From NCBI GenBank assembly GCA_041497995.1, contig JBGQHM010000333.1:1-7404 (forward strand): 7,404 bases of DNA, written 5' to 3'. How positions within the stretch are numbered: the first letter of the stretch is position 1; each line of letters starts with the position of its first letter. The translations under genes and the position numbers were made by a program. This stretch comes from DATKMS01 sp041497995. Lineage in GTDB: Bacteria > Desulfobacterota > Binatia > HRBIN30. Of the stretch, positions 1 to 6,785 are shown in pieces. The notes beneath the pieces were generated by a model. The model was not told the DNA's origin, did no database searches, and saw only the letters and a program-made list of their open reading frames with translations.

Positions 1-2196
1 ACGTGCACGTTCGATATCCAACCGGCCGCGCCGCCGGATGATTATCCGATCGTCAACTCCAACGTCCTCGCGCTCGATCCTGGTGCGCTGAGCCTGCCCG
101 TGTTCGGCGCGGACGGACTCGTGACCGTCGGGCTCTTCGTCCCGACCTTCACCGAAACGCCGACTGCGACGGAGACGCCAACCATCACCCCGACCCCAAC
201 GCCGACCGACACCCCCGTGCCCACGGACACGCCATCGCCTACGCCGAGTGAGACCCCGACTGAGACCCCGACCGACACTCCGACGGACACACCGACCGAG
301 ACGCCGACGCCCACCGACACGCCGACTGATACCCCGACAGAAACGCCGACGGCCACCGACACGCCGACACCGACCGACACGCCGACGATCACGCCGACGG
401 CGACTGATACGCCGACCGAAACGCCGACGCCTACGATCACGCCCACTGACACGCCGACCGAGACCCCGACGGCCACTGACACACCCACAGCGAGCGCCAC
501 ACCAACCGAGACGGAGACGCCGACGGTCACGCCAACGGCGACGGATACGCCAACAGCGACTGATACGCCGACGCCGACCGAGACGCCGACGGCCACCGTG
601 ACGCCCACCGATACGGCAACCCCGACCGCGACGGCGACGGGTACCACGACGGACACCCCGACGCCGACCACCACCGCCACACCGTTTGCGCAAATCAATA
701 TCGGCAACGGCATCGGCCTCGCCGGCGGCTCGGCATCGGTGACGGTGAGCTTGGTGAGCTCCGGGCTACTGATCGCCGGAACTGGGAACGACATCACGTT
801 CCCGAGCACTGATCTCACCTTGAACCCGGCGAACTGTATCGTGGAGCCGAGCATCGGTAAGTTGCTGACCGCGACGATCACCAACACCACCCCCACCACG
901 GCCACCGTGACCGTCTTCGTTCAGGGGCCGCCGATGAACAACAGCCCGATTCCGGACGGGCCGCTCTACACGTGCACCTTCGGCATCCTCCCGGGCGAGC
1001 CGCCGGGCGTACGCGTGCTCACCAACGGCAACGCCTTCGCCCAAGATCCCAATGCCGTGAACGTGCCGGTGGCCGGCGGCGACGGGTCGATCACGGTTGC
1101 CCTCGTGCTGCCCACCGTGACCCCGACCGTGCCCCCAACGTTGACGCCGACCACCACAGACACGCCGACGCCGACTGTGACGCCCACCGTGACGGAGACG
1201 CCGACGCCCACGGACACGCCGACGCCGGGACCGAGCCCAACCCCCACGGCAACGGCAACGGTTACCCCGACGCCAACGGCAACCAGCACGGCGACTCCGA
1301 CATTCACGCCGCCCGCAACGGACACGCCGACGCGGACGACGACGCCGAGCGCGACCGTGTCGCCCTCGCCGACCGTGACCGATACACCGGGTGCGACGCC
1401 CACTGTGACGACCACGCCCACGATGACCCCCACGCCGACACCGTTCGGGCAGTACGAGGTCAGCCTGGCCGGGGCCCCGCGCAACCTGCGGATCGGAGTG
1501 GTCACGACCGAGATCTACGTCATCAAGGTGCAGAACATCCGCCCGACGAGTGTGACGAACGTCGTCATCACCCACACGGTGCCGCTCGGTCTCGAAGTAC
1601 TGCAGTCGCAGCCGGCGCCGACAACGGAGAACGGAAACGTCTTGACCTATACGTTCCCCAAGCTCGATCCGTTCAGCACGACACTCGTTTTGGTACAGAC
1701 GAGCTTGCGCTCCAGCACCGCGGCGGGGACGGCCCTGACGAGCACGGTGGCTCTGCGCGACGACCAAGGCAACAACGCGCAGGCATCATTTGAGGGCAGC
1801 GTCCGTTCGGGCCCGACGGGAACACCGGGGAACCTCAAAGTCGTGCTGACGACGGTCAAGCAAGTGCTCGCAGGCAGCTCCCTGAAGTCGACACTCTCGA
1901 TCAACAATACGGGATCGCTGGACGCAGCGGATGTTACCGTGGCGCTGATCGGACCACAGGCCCTGCAGTTCTCGTCCGCCATCCCCGCGCCCACGTCGGT
2001 GCAGACCGCGAACGGGCAAACAACGATCACCTGGAACTTGGGTAAGATTGCGGGTCCTGGCAACGCGGTGATCAAGCTCACGCAGCGCGTGCCGGCGGAT
2101 GTCGTACCCGGGACGGTCTTGACGATGACTGCGATCGCGGCGGCTCCGGACGGCCGCACCGGGCAAGCGACGAAGACCGTCACGGTTCGCAATTGA
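1..2196 (+). CDS. Large secreted/surface protein, 3' part: cohesin-like modules, Thr-Pro linkers, two DUF11-like domains (partial)
   Basis: The reading frame is open from base 1 to a TGA at 2194-2196, so 731 C-terminal residues are visible and the true start lies upstream. A GTG at 100 is only an internal codon. Domain order: the last ~45 residues of a beta-sandwich module (1-141); a ~181-residue Thr-Pro linker (142-684); a complete ~142-residue module (685-1110); a ~111-residue linker (1111-1443); then two DUF11-like Ig-fold domains (about 1444-1815 and 1830-2193). The complete module looks cohesin-like: alternating hydrophobic strands, a PIPDG turn before YTCTF, and a closing DGSITV strand. 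It has two Cys (codons 835 and 973) that could form a disulfide. DUF11-like domains are typical of exported surface or matrix proteins. No sorting motif or membrane anchor is seen at the C-terminus (VTVRN). The export signal must be upstream. Function is unknown; adhesion or scaffolding is inference. Confidence 0.85.
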   Translation, partial: TCTFDIQPAAPPDDYPIVNSNVLALDPGALSLPVFGADGLVTVGLFVPTFTETPTATETPTITPTPTPTDTPVPTDTPSPTPSETPTETPTDTPTDTPTETPTPTDTPTDTPTETPTATDTPTPTDTPTITPTATDTPTETPTPTITPTDTPTETPTATDTPTASATPTETETPTVTPTATDTPTATDTPTPTETPTATVTPTDTATPTATATGTTTDTPTPTTTATPFAQINIGNGIGLAGGSASVTVSLVSSGLLIAGTGNDITFPSTDLTLNPANCIVEPSIGKLLTATITNTTPTTATVTVFVQGPPMNNSPIPDGPLYTCTFGILPGEPPGVRVLTNGNAFAQDPNAVNVPVAGGDGSITVALVLPTVTPTVPPTLTPTTTDTPTPTVTPTVTETPTPTDTPTPGPSPTPTATATVTPTPTATSTATPTFTPPATDTPTRTTTPSATVSPSPTVTDTPGATPTVTTTPTMTPTPTPFGQYEVSLAGAPRNLRIGVVTTEIYVIKVQNIRPTSVTNVVITHTVPLGLEVLQSQPAPTTENGNVLTYTFPKLDPFSTTLVLVQTSLRSSTAAGTALTSTVALRDDQGNNAQASFEGSVRSGPTGTPGNLKVVLTTVKQVLAGSSLKSTLSINNTGSLDAADVTVALIGPQALQFSSAIPAPTSVQTANGQTTITWNLGKIAGPGNAVIKLTQRVPADVVPGTVLTMTAIAAAPDGRTGQATKTVTVRN
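142..684 (+). repeat. Thr-Pro-rich linker-coding repeat 1
   Basis: This stretch encodes about 181 residues, almost all from the TPT-x pattern with x mostly D, E, A, I or V. At DNA level it is an irregular 6/12-bp repeat built on acgccg-type units. Thr and Pro third positions vary freely (acg/acc/act, ccg/ccc/cca), so copies are diverged rather than freshly duplicated. It separates two cohesin-like modules and is probably an extended, possibly O-glycosylated spacer. It also produces a spurious Val-Gly-rich open frame on the other strand. Confidence 0.9.
1111..1443 (+). repeat. Thr-Pro-rich linker-coding repeat 2
   Basis: A second linker of about 111 residues joins the complete cohesin-like module to the first DUF11-like domain. 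It has the same TPT grammar as linker 1 but is less acidic and richer in Ala, Val and Ser, with few Glu. The compositional difference suggests that the two linkers diverged independently. Confidence 0.88.
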
Positions 2197-2200
2197 TGGT

Positions 2201-3193
2201 GTGAGGGTGCCGGGATCGCCGCAGCGCGTGCGTGGCGCACGCCGCTGGCGGGTGAGCGTGCCCCTGGTCCTCGGCGCGGTGCTCGCGATCGCGCGTCCGT
2301 CGGTCGCTGTCGAGAATGGGCCGCAGGGCGTTGTGCGGCAGTTCTGCCAGGCCGACGCACTGGGTCGCCGCGTCAACGTGGGCGGCTGGTCCGACTTTGC
2401 GCCGATCGTTGGTTGGTCGTTCGAGCCGGCGTGGGACTCCGTTGCGTTGATCAGCGGCTATGCCGTGGGCGCCCCACGCCCCAGCGAAGGCACTGCACTG
2501 GAGGTCGACGTCCGCTACACCGTGATCGGTCACGTGTCCGCGCTCGGCTTCGATACCGATGCGCACGTCGAGACCGTGACGTTGCGTGTGCACGCACCCG
2601 AGGACGGCTGGCGTATCGTCGGGCCGCCGCCAACGCCGCACCTCTTCGGTTCGCGCGTCGATATTGAGGCGATGCGACGCTCGTTCGAGCACGGGGCACT
2701 GAACTTCCTTCCCAATAGCCTGTTCGTTTGGCAGATGTTTCGCTCCGCGGGCTGGAATGTGCCCTTTCAGCCGACCGCCGACCTGCTTGGGGGTACCGTG
2801 TACCGCGCGGTCGAGAGACCACGCGTTGGTGACGTGGTGGTCTACCTGCGCGACGGCGTTGCCTATCACGCCGGCTTGCTGGAAGGAGAGAATCAAGTGG
2901 TGTCCTCGACATTGAACGCCGGCATCGTCCGCACCGGCCTCGACGCGTTCGCAGGCGACATCCGGTACGCGCGGCTGATCAAACCAGGGGAAGAGCCGAC
3001 GCCCTCAACTACGGCGCCGCCGCGCCCGGTGTTGCGGGCCACGCCAGCTCCTGCGAAGAAGCCGACGGTCAACCCGCACGCGAAGGGTGGCAAGCATGGA
3101 CCGCAACCTTCGCCGCCTCCGCACGTTAGGGCGGTAGGTGAGGTGACGCCGCCGCCGCGGCGGAGGCCAGGGACCCCGGGGGTGATGCCATGA
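2201..3193 (+). CDS. Secreted protein: NTF2-like domain plus NlpC/P60-like domain lacking the catalytic Cys
   Basis: The protein has 330 residues. A Sec signal peptide is clear: an Arg-rich n-region, hydrophobic core VSVPLVLGAVLAI, and probable cleavage after A36 (PSVA). Residues ~40-148 resemble an NTF2/SnoaL-like fold (beta strands ending in DGWRIVGPPPTPHLF). Residues ~155-262 resemble NlpC/P60: NSLFVWQMFRSAGWNVP fits the family's Cys-Ser-Gly-Phe helix, GDVVVYL follows at 200, and the His is H213 (AYHAGLLEG). The catalytic Cys position is N162. The only Cys is C49, far away, so peptidase activity is doubtful. A Pro-rich basic tail covers ~265-330. Start: GTG 2201 lies 4 bp after the preceding stop; an in-frame GTG at 2228 would also keep the signal peptide. 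Neither has a good Shine-Dalgarno. Domain assignments are by eye and moderately sure. Confidence 0.75.
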   Translation: MRVPGSPQRVRGARRWRVSVPLVLGAVLAIARPSVAVENGPQGVVRQFCQADALGRRVNVGGWSDFAPIVGWSFEPAWDSVALISGYAVGAPRPSEGTALEVDVRYTVIGHVSALGFDTDAHVETVTLRVHAPEDGWRIVGPPPTPHLFGSRVDIEAMRRSFEHGALNFLPNSLFVWQMFRSAGWNVPFQPTADLLGGTVYRAVERPRVGDVVVYLRDGVAYHAGLLEGENQVVSSTLNAGIVRTGLDAFAGDIRYARLIKPGEEPTPSTTAPPRPVLRATPAPAKKPTVNPHAKGGKHGPQPSPPPHVRAVGEVTPPPRRRPGTPGVMP

Positions 3194-3207
3194 TCGGATG
3201 TCAGCGT

Positions 3208-3213
3208 AAGGAG
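3208..3213 (+). promoter_or_regulatory. Shine-Dalgarno AAGGAG deciding the lipoprotein start
   Basis: AAGGAG ends 6 bases before the ATG at 3220. It favours that codon over the upstream in-frame ATG at 3190, which overlaps the previous stop as ATGA. Confidence 0.75.
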
Positions 3214-3219
3214 ATTGAT

Positions 3220-3897
3220 ATGCCACTGTGGAGAAAGATGTGCGCTGTGCTGCTCATCGTGTGGAGCGCCGGTTGCGTGAAGAAACCCGTGACCGCGCCG
3301 CGCGCCGTGGTGCCCGAGACGGTGTCGTCCGAACTGCACGTTGTCGCTTCACCCGGGAAGGACTTCGGCCACATGGTGGCGTTGGGTATCGGCCTGTCGA
3401 ACGGTGAGACGGCGACGTACATTACCAACGCCGACCGCATCTTCGCCGTCGACGAAGCCGGCAACCGTATCGCGCCGCTGAGCGTCGCAGAGGCGGCACG
3501 CCAGGCTGGTGGTGCCACCGCGTTGGTGGCGGGGTTGGAAGGAGCGGGTGGCGGCGCCTTGCTCGCCGGTCTGCTGGGCGCCATTCCGGGTGCCATCATC
3601 GGTGCGTCACAAGGCGGCGGATCAGGAGCCGGCACCGGTGCGGCGATCGGTGCCGGCATCGGCATCGCCGTCGGGGCGGTCGGCGGGTTCTATGAATCGA
3701 AGACGAAGACGGAGCAGGAGATCATCGATCAGTTGCACGGACTCTATTTCGCCCAGCAGACCCTCAAGACGGGGCTGCCCGTGAGTGGCTTCGTGTTTTA
3801 TCCCGAAGGCACCTACACCGGCGTGCGCGCCGTGTTGATCGATCAAGCGACCAACCAGGTGAAGGAGATCGCTGGTCCGATGGTTCCCAAGCCGTGA
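3220..3897 (+). CDS. Glycine-zipper lipoprotein
   Basis: The protein has 225 residues from ATG 3220. The start is chosen for its AAGGAG and because it gives a normal lipoprotein signal: basic MPLWRK, hydrophobic core, lipobox SAGC with lipidated Cys at residue 19. The next residues are V, K, K with no Asp at +2, which by the enterobacterial rule points to the outer membrane. Residues ~97-147 are a glycine-zipper region with repeated GxxxG spacing in two hydrophobic blocks (around GALLAGLLGAIPGAIIGAS and GAAIGAGIGIAVGAVGG), able to pack in or against a membrane. The flanks (strands near DRIFAVDEAGNRIAPLS and LPVSGFVFYPEGTY) look like a small beta domain interrupted by the zipper. An alternative start at 3190 would overlap the upstream gene by 4 bp. 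The gene is probably co-transcribed with that gene. No specific function can be assigned. Confidence 0.82.
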   Translation: MPLWRKMCAVLLIVWSAGCVKKPVTAPRAVVPETVSSELHVVASPGKDFGHMVALGIGLSNGETATYITNADRIFAVDEAGNRIAPLSVAEAARQAGGATALVAGLEGAGGGALLAGLLGAIPGAIIGASQGGGSGAGTGAAIGAGIGIAVGAVGGFYESKTKTEQEIIDQLHGLYFAQQTLKTGLPVSGFVFYPEGTYTGVRAVLIDQATNQVKEIAGPMVPKP

Positions 3898-3914
3898 CGA
3901 TTGGTGGAACTATG

Positions 3915-3967
3915 GGTGGCGCAGGCCTCTGGCCTGCGCGCCGCACCGGCTAGAAGCCGGTGCCACC
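3915..3967. repeat. Composite palindrome of two adjacent perfect hairpins (REP-like element)
   Basis: Hairpin A has a 9-bp stem GCGCAGGCC (3919-3927), loop TCT and GGCCTGCGC (3931-3939). Hairpin B has a 9-bp stem GCACCGGCT (3943-3951), loop AGA and AGCCGGTGC (3955-3963). The outer ends are also complementary: GGTGGC 3915-3920 with GCCACC 3962-3967, so the unit could fold as a cruciform or as two stem-loops. It lies between convergent genes, 17 bp after one stop and 25 bp before the other. No T-tract follows on either strand, so an intrinsic terminator is less likely than a REP-like dispersed palindrome. Confidence 0.8.
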
Positions 3968-3992
3968 TGGTCGCCGCCCGCTGTCCGTCTCC

Positions 3993-4496
3993 CTACGACA
4001 TCCACCGATTCATCACCGGCTGCAGCAACCACTTCCCATCGCGCTTCTCAAAGTCGAGGGTCGCACCGCCACCGCTCAAGTATTGCGTCTTGCTGTCCTC
4101 CGCCACGGCCCACACCAGCGCGATCGCGACCTTCGCGTGCTCGTCGTCGCCGTCGAGACGGTTGAAGCGGAAGTAGAGGAAGTCGCCGCCGTGGTTGGCT
4201 TCCGCTTGAATGCGCAGCAGCGAGAACACCTTGATCGTGCGTCCAGCCAGTTCGAGCTTCACGTCTTTGGGCAGATTGAAATTCGCGACGACCAAGGTCG
4301 ACGGATCCTTCACCATCTTGAAGTCGGGGATGCCGCCGTCAATCCCCCACTGCAACGCCATCTCCACGATGGTCTTCTTGTCAGCGTCCGACAGCGCCGC
4401 CTGGGCGGGCCGTGCCACGGACAGCGCGAGCAGTGTCGCGAGCGCAACGCCCCACACTAGTGTGCGTGTGCGCTGCGGAGCAATTCTTTCTGCCAT
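3993..4496 (-). CDS. Small secreted protein of unknown function
   Basis: The protein has 167 residues. The signal peptide is convincing: basic n-region with RTRT, hydrophobic WGVALATLLALSVA, cleavage likely after A33 (AQA). The mature ~134 residues are alpha+beta. A helix (SDADKKTIVEMALQWG) is followed by strands such as LELAGRTIKVFSLLRIQAEA, DFLYFRF and AKVAIALVWAVAE, with GKWLLQPVMNRW near the end. That pattern loosely resembles NTF2-like or cystatin-like small periplasmic domains, but I do not recognise the family. There is no Cys in the mature part. The gene lies 29 bp downstream of the iron-enzyme gene on the same strand and is probably co-transcribed. The ATG at 4496 has no strong Shine-Dalgarno; it is chosen because it gives the complete signal peptide. 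Confidence 0.8.
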   Translation of the reverse strand: MAERIAPQRTRTLVWGVALATLLALSVARPAQAALSDADKKTIVEMALQWGIDGGIPDFKMVKDPSTLVVANFNLPKDVKLELAGRTIKVFSLLRIQAEANHGGDFLYFRFNRLDGDDEHAKVAIALVWAVAEDSKTQYLSGGGATLDFEKRDGKWLLQPVMNRWMS

Positions 4497-4525
4497 TGCG
4501 TCGGTTGACGTCTCAGCTCCGGTGC

Positions 4526-5284
4526 CTATTCAAGCCACCGGTTGATGGCGTGCGTACGCCATTCGTTGGTCACAATCGTGTGCTGGATGGCTTGCCGGCA
4601 GCGCTGCTGGAGGTTTGCGGTGATCACGACCTTCCGAAACAGCTCCAGCGCCTTGTCACCGTGCTCCGTTTCCGCATACGCGTGCACCTCGAAGTTCTTC
4701 GCCTTGATGCCGTAGTACTTCTCGAGTCCGGTGTAGATGGTCTGCGCGTATCCGCTCATGCCTGCGACGCGCTCGCGCGCGTAGCCGAACGCAGCCAACC
4801 CTTCCTCATACGAGCGGCGGCAGTAGTAGAGCAGGGTGTAGACCGAGCCGATGGTCTCCGGCATGGGCACGTAGGCACGCAACTCCGCGTCGGTGATTCC
4901 GAGTTGGTGGCAGTGGTCGATCTTCATCTGCACGTGGTTCGGGTCGCGGAGGTACCCAGTCTCGTCGGCGAAGTTCTGGCACCAGTGCGCGTAGTGCTCG
5001 GAGTGCTCGAGGCTGAGCGCGTACGCGTCGGGTGCATTGGCGATGAGCAACGCGAACTCGGGCGTCATCCACAGGCCGAGGTAGTACAGCTCCTTGGCGT
5101 AGCGTTTCACGACGTCCTTCGAAGCCGTGCCGTTGCCAATGGCGGCAATGACCTTGTTGATGCGATACGGGTTGTGCAGGTCGATGAAGGCGTCGATCTC
5201 CGCCAGGTAGGCATCGACCGGCATGGCTTCATCGACTGCGTCGGTGCGGATGACGTTGCGAAACTCGCCGCGCGCTTGGTCCAT
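4526..5284 (-). CDS. Heme-oxygenase-fold iron-containing redox enzyme (TenA/PqqC/CADD-like)
   Basis: The 252-residue, mostly helical protein matches the heme-oxygenase-like TenA/PqqC superfamily and the non-heme diiron oxidase/oxygenase group within it. Candidate ligands are E108 (ADETG), H117, E171 (ARERV), then H201-x3-E205-x2-H208 (HAYAETEH). The last motif and the 54-residue gap from H117 to E171 match the CADD pattern (H88 to E142, then H174-x3-D178-x2-H181), with Glu in place of Asp. Such enzymes use O2 and iron to cleave or oxidise small carboxylates and amino acids; the substrate here is unknown. There is no signal peptide, so it is cytoplasmic. Start: ATG 5284 is chosen for GGAGGA just upstream. 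A longer frame back to 5650 is antisense to the neighbouring gene and is rejected. Family confidence is good; the exact reaction is unassigned. Confidence 0.8.
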   Translation of the reverse strand: MDQARGEFRNVIRTDAVDEAMPVDAYLAEIDAFIDLHNPYRINKVIAAIGNGTASKDVVKRYAKELYYLGLWMTPEFALLIANAPDAYALSLEHSEHYAHWCQNFADETGYLRDPNHVQMKIDHCHQLGITDAELRAYVPMPETIGSVYTLLYYCRRSYEEGLAAFGYARERVAGMSGYAQTIYTGLEKYYGIKAKNFEVHAYAETEHGDKALELFRKVVITANLQQRCRQAIQHTIVTNEWRTHAINRWLE

Positions 5285-5287
5285 ATG

Positions 5288-5294
5288 TCCTCCA
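5288..5294 (-). promoter_or_regulatory. Shine-Dalgarno TGGAGGA for the iron-enzyme gene
   Basis: On the minus strand GGAGGA stands 3 bases before ATG 5284. Spacing is short but the match is strong, and it fixes the start against a much longer upstream open frame. Confidence 0.6.
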
Positions 5295-5320
5295 GAGGAA
5301 ATGCAACTGCTGACGGATGC

Positions 5321-5350
5321 GATATACGCCGATTCGGTGGCGCTCCGCAA
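5321..5350 (-). promoter_or_regulatory. Possible sigma70-like promoter for the iron-enzyme unit
   Basis: On the minus strand TTGCGG (5350-5345) and TATATC (5326-5321) are separated by 18 bp. They match the -35 and -10 consensus at 3/6 and 4/6 positions. This would give a leader of roughly 30 nt. In GC-rich DNA it is only a candidate. Confidence 0.25.
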
Positions 5351-5405
5351 CGATCGGTGCCGTGCGGCGGCTTGCATTTGGCGACAATTGCGGGACACTC
5401 CGAAC

Positions 5406-6785
5406 ATGTCTTCAGCCAGCGAGACGATAGCGGCGTTCGCCGCCGAGCTGCACTTCGATGCGCTGCCGGCGGCGGTTGTGGCCAAGGTGAAGGTGCATGT
5501 GCTCGATCTCCTCGGGGTTGCCTTGGCTGCGTCGTCGATGGATTTCGCCTCCGCCGTTGCCACTGTGGCGCAGGGCATGGGCGGTCCGCCGGAGTCGACG
5601 GCGATCGGCATGCGCGACCGTTTGCCGGCGCCGTGGGCGGCGTTGGTCAATGGGTCGCTGGCACACGGGCTCGACTATGACGACACGCACGCCGAGTCGG
5701 TGGTGCACGTCAGCGCCGCCGCGGTGCCGGCGGCACTGGCGGCGTGCGAAGCCGCAAGCGGCGATGGCCGGAGCTTTCTCACCGCGCTCGCCCTGGGCAT
5801 GGAAACCAGTATCCGCCTCGGCCTGGTGGCGCCCGGTGCCTTCCACGATCGCGGCTTCCATCCCACCGGGGTCTGCGGCGCGTTTGGCGCTGCGGTGATC
5901 GCCGGCAAGATCGCAGGCCTTGGGAGCGCGCCGCTTGCCGATGCGTTGGGGATTGCCGGCAGCCAAGCCGCGGGGCTGATGGAGTTCCTCACCGACGGCA
6001 CCTCGGTGAAACGCGTGCATGCAGGGTGGGCAGCGCACAGCGGCCTAGTGGCGGCGCGCCTCGCGGCGGCCGGCGTGACCGGTCCGCGCAGTGTCCTCGA
6101 CGGACGCTTTGGTCTCTACCGCAGCCATCTCGGCGACGGCGCATGGAACCTGGCAGTGCTGACGAGCGACTTGGGCACCCGCTGGCACCTGCTCGACATC
6201 AGCTTGAAGCCGTATCCCTGCTGCCACATGAACCATGCATTCATCGATTGCGCCGCAGCCTTGCAGGCGCAGCACGCGTTTGCGCCCGACGCCATCGAGC
6301 AGGTGGAATGTTTCATTCATCCGCGCGAGGTGCCGGTCGTGTGCGAACCGTTGGCGACCAAGCATCTGCCGCAGAACGACTACGACGCCAAGTTCAGTCT
6401 GCCGTACGCCGTAGCGTCGCAGCTCGTACGCGGCCACGTTGCTGTCGATGACTTCACTGACGCTGCCATCCATGACCCTGGGGTGCTGAGTCTCGCGCGA
6501 CGCGTCCTGTATCGCGAGGACTCCAGCAACGACTACCCGCGCTGCTTTCCTGGCTGGATGCGTGTACGCCTGCGCGACGGACGCGTGCTCGAACATCACG
6601 AGCCCATCAACCGCGGCCACGCCGAGCGGCCGCTGAGTGATGACGCCGTGTGCGATAAGTTCCGCCGCAACGCGGCACTCGCGATCCCTGCGCATGCAGC
6701 CGAGTCGCTGGTTGAGGCGGTTGCGTCGATCGAACGCGCGCCTGATCTGTCTCGACTTGCCGCGCCGCTGCGTTCCTCTGCGTAG
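5406..6785 (+). CDS. MmgE/PrpD family protein (2-methylcitrate dehydratase / cis-aconitate decarboxylase superfamily)
   Basis: The protein has 459 residues, the usual length for the family, and is complete. Conserved blocks appear in order: HGLDYDDTH (87-95), H101 just after, GFHPTGVCG with H152, DGTSVKRVHAGWAAHSG with K202, the LYR block (~237), LKPYPCCH with K268 and H274, and AKFSLPYAVA with Y334. These include the His, Lys and Tyr residues expected around the active site in PrpD and IRG1-type enzymes. The family dehydrates or decarboxylates tricarboxylates, but many members have other or unknown substrates, so no prpD symbol is given. No methylcitrate synthase or methylisocitrate lyase gene is seen nearby. 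The start ATG 5406 gives the typical N-terminus. Earlier in-frame codons back to 5223 lie antisense to the divergent gene. The Shine-Dalgarno is weak. Confidence 0.9.
   Translation: MSSASETIAAFAAELHFDALPAAVVAKVKVHVLDLLGVALAASSMDFASAVATVAQGMGGPPESTAIGMRDRLPAPWAALVNGSLAHGLDYDDTHAESVVHVSAAAVPAALAACEAASGDGRSFLTALALGMETSIRLGLVAPGAFHDRGFHPTGVCGAFGAAVIAGKIAGLGSAPLADALGIAGSQAAGLMEFLTDGTSVKRVHAGWAAHSGLVAARLAAAGVTGPRSVLDGRFGLYRSHLGDGAWNLAVLTSDLGTRWHLLDISLKPYPCCHMNHAFIDCAAALQAQHAFAPDAIEQVECFIHPREVPVVCEPLATKHLPQNDYDAKFSLPYAVASQLVRGHVAVDDFTDAAIHDPGVLSLARRVLYREDSSNDYPRCFPGWMRVRLRDGRVLEHHEPINRGHAERPLSDDAVCDKFRRNAALAIPAHAAESLVEAVASIERAPDLSRLAAPLRSSA

Noticed and set aside
142..684. CRISPR array or tandem satellite
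   Set aside because: There are no constant repeats with unique spacers; the short periodicity is a coding TPT repeat with free synonymous variation.
42..905. Long minus-strand frame encoding Val-Gly-Ser repeats
   Set aside because: It is the reverse complement of the Thr-Pro linker; its periodicity comes wholly from the + strand repeat, and it has no recognisable start signal or domain.
766..1767. Minus-strand frames of 333 and 179 codons over the second module and linker
   Set aside because: They are antisense to a well-supported + strand gene. The composition (Arg/Gly-rich or Val-Gly-rich) is what GC-rich antisense frames give.
3915..3967. Intrinsic bidirectional terminator
   Set aside because: The stems are strong but no T-run follows on either strand; the double-hairpin design fits a palindromic repeat better, though a role in 3' ends is not excluded.
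5223..5405. N-terminal extension of the MmgE/PrpD frame
   Set aside because: The first part is antisense to the iron enzyme. The family's usual N-terminus begins at ATG 5406, and the extra 61 residues show no domain.
5285..5650. Upstream extension of the minus-strand iron enzyme frame to ATG 5650
   Set aside because: It overlaps the MmgE/PrpD N-terminus in antisense, is Ala/Ser-rich without a domain, and ATG 5284 has a good Shine-Dalgarno.
4412..5680. 422-codon + strand frame opposite the iron enzyme gene
   Set aside because: It is Val/Arg/Leu-rich antisense with no domain. The minus strand has the ligand motifs, a Shine-Dalgarno and a coherent family match.
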